Below the pieces are notes generated by a model. The model searched no databases and was not told the DNA's origin. It was given only the letters and a program-made list of their open reading frames with translations. From the NCBI RefSeq assembly GCF_048771995.1, contig NC_133037.1, positions 3,353,001 through 3,417,000 on the forward strand: a DNA stretch of 64,000 nt. The letters are read 5' to 3'. Shown here one piece after another: positions 62,301-64,000 of this stretch. Position 1 is the stretch's first letter; the number at the start of each line of letters is the position of its first letter. This DNA comes from Taeniopygia guttata. Taxonomy: Eukaryota; Chordata; Aves; Passeriformes; Estrildidae. The position numbers and the translations under genes were made by a program.

Positions 62301-64000
62301 TATTTTTTTTAAATACTGCTGGTTGCTAGAACAGTATTTCTGAGGCTTAGAAATATGGTTTAGGTTTTTTTTTTTTTTTCCTTAAAGAATTGCTGGCTTA
62401 ATTAATTAAGTAGAGATTTCTATGGGGAAAAGAGGAACTAAACAAAATAGTGATGTATTAGCTCAGTAGGAGAAGTGATTCAATGTGAGGAAAGTCACAG
62501 ACCAGTCCATCAAGAGAATCTGCTGGATTTTGGTGAGTCATGGGAAGATATTTTCATTGATAATGTGGTGCACGTGTCTGTGGGAATGCAGGAGGCTTTG
62601 TGCTGGGAATGCCCAGCCCTGAGAGTGTGGCTGCTCAGGGATCCCCATCCTCCTTGCCCATGGGCTCTGACCCGACCAGGCCCTGCAGAAAGGGCTGGAG
62701 CTGCAGTATCAGCTTTTCCTGGCTGCTGATGCTGCTTTAAAACAGCCCCGAGTTCCTTGAAATGGGCTGGGTTTTTCCACTGGATCCCACCCCAGGCACA
62801 GTGAGGGCTGAGGATGGGTAATTTTGACTCATTACTCCGTTTTCTTGAGTGACCATGGGCACCTCCCTTCCACTCCTGGCTCCACACATCCCTTAAGATT
62901 CCAGCAGTAAATCTCCCTTGCCAGGCAGTGGTGCTCCCCAGCCACGAGCAGGAAAGAGGTGAAATCTGCGTTCATATTCCATTTTTCTCTTCCCTGTACG
63001 TGCTGCTGGCAGGTTACAGGTTACCCAGTGGTGCAGAGAAGCTGGGTGATGTGGTGTAACTGGGCCTGAAGGCTGGAGCAGAGCAGTGGCAGCTCCAGGC
63101 TGCTGGGATATCAGCAGGAGATGGATGTTTTATAGACCAGGGAGAAGGGGCCGGCTGAGCGGCAGCGGTGGGGAAAGTGCAACCAGCCGGAGTCATCCAA
63201 GGCTGGGAATGTGGTTGGAGTGCTGAACTGCCCCTCACGTTACACACACAATTACAAGCTGTGTGCTGAGCAGATGGGAGCTCCAGGGAGGCTTTAAGCT
63301 GGCGGAACGAGCGTGAGGGAAGCAGGAGAAGATATCCAAACCTCCCCTGGAGAGCGTGAGCCGCGCACGTCCCGGCTGGATCCACTCCACGGCCGTGCTG
63401 CTGTGACTGCTCTGGGGAGCTGGATGCTGCTGCTGGGTGGAATCCATCCTATAGATGCCACAAGAAGTGCCTGTGGAGGCTGGCTCCGTGCTCAGCCACA
63501 GGAGATGCCAGAGCCCACAGGCTGTGCTGGCCTTTCCTCAGCATTCCCCGAGCTCCAGGACTTCCAGGCTTGGATGGGACCTCTGGGTGCTGTTGTGTGC
63601 TGGAGGAAAGCCCCCTGTGAGGACAAGGACATGGTGACTGAAGAGTCTTTTGCCTTTCAAGCTCAGTTGTGGCTGCTGTTCTGTCCCGAGCTTGACTTCA
63701 TGTCCTTCAGCAGCCTGGCACTGCGGAGTCCATGGAGAAAGAGGCTGGGAGCTCGGCCAGAGGTGAGACCACAGCTTTCCTGGCCTCTTCCCTCCCTGGT
63801 CAGTTTGCATCTTGCTTTGGGGAATACAGACAGGAAAAAATGGACACATCTGGCTTAAAAATAAACTGCTGAGCTGCAATTTCCATCAGCTCCAAGAGGC
63901 TCCGAGGTGCCCAGCAGTGGCCTGTGCCCGCTGCGGGTGGGGTGGGAAATCAGAACCTGCAGATTTCACAGGCGACAGAAGAGCTCCATGCAAAACTCGA

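Larger units (their letters stand above)
56221..64000. other. Gene-free flank downstream of SHQ1
   Basis: 7.8 kb with no exon of a recognisable protein. Open frames up to 181 codons (63313-63858) have no domain and are mirrored on the opposite strand. By human synteny the next gene beyond would be RYBP, which is not in the window. The flank contains the inverted duplication, the (AGG)n tract, a CR1 end and candidate conserved elements listed separately. Confidence 0.7.

Noticed and set aside
63313-63858. 181-codon plus-strand open frame near the right edge
   Set aside because: No recognisable domain, biased Trp/Leu/Ser composition, and an overlapping minus-strand frame of similar length. No splice or promoter support.
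1-64000. CRISPR arrays, prophage, operons, tRNA or rRNA genes
   Set aside because: None seen. The sequence is a vertebrate nuclear locus; the regular repeats are minisatellites without unique spacers.

Overview
The window reads as a vertebrate nuclear chromosome segment, almost certainly from a bird. Exons are small, spliced and bounded by GT-AG (once GC-AG) sites. Introns are AT-rich, and promoters lie in CpG islands. The recognisable dispersed repeats are CR1 LINE 3' ends with the typical avian terminal octamers. I cannot fix the species from sequence alone. Nothing in the window looks bacterial, viral or plasmid-like.

Two protein-coding genes are present in divergent (head-to-head) orientation. 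On the minus strand, positions 1517-15060 hold the first five coding exons (291 residues) of a GT8-family glucoside xylosyltransferase. I call it GXYLT2 because of the protein motifs and because its neighbour is SHQ1; the remaining C-terminal exon(s) lie left of base 1. On the plus strand, positions 18561-56220 hold a complete SHQ1 gene (H/ACA ribonucleoprotein assembly chaperone). It has one 5' non-coding exon and eleven coding exons, which splice to 608 codons with every junction in phase. The same pair is adjacent and divergent on human chromosome 3p13, so this is conserved synteny. The two proteins act in unrelated processes (Notch O-glycan extension in the secretory pathway; nuclear snoRNP/telomerase RNP assembly), and nothing suggests joint function.

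Layout: 1-14884, GXYLT2 exons 2-5 and introns; 14440-15560, GXYLT2 CpG island with exon 1, a 22-bp duplication of the start-codon region and a five-unit 42-bp minisatellite; 15611-15869, a 13-unit 20-bp minisatellite; 15870-18500, plain intergenic DNA; 18530-18860, SHQ1 CpG island with a perfect NRF1 palindrome; 18658-55701, SHQ1 body, whose last intron is 19.4 kb and holds most of the CR1 fragments; 56220-64000, gene-free flank with a large imperfect inverted duplication (58721-59626), a pure (AGG)n tract (60665-60730), a CR1 end and several stretches that look like candidate conserved non-coding elements.

The points most worth a second look are the inverted duplication, the GC-AG second intron of SHQ1, a possible upstream ORF whose TGA overlaps the SHQ1 start codon (ATGA), the start-codon duplication in GXYLT2, a minisatellite whose units each resemble a 3' splice site, and a 31-bp duplication that multiplies the acceptor of SHQ1 exon 10. 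I found no previously undescribed multi-gene system; the window is an ordinary avian locus with some interesting local structure.
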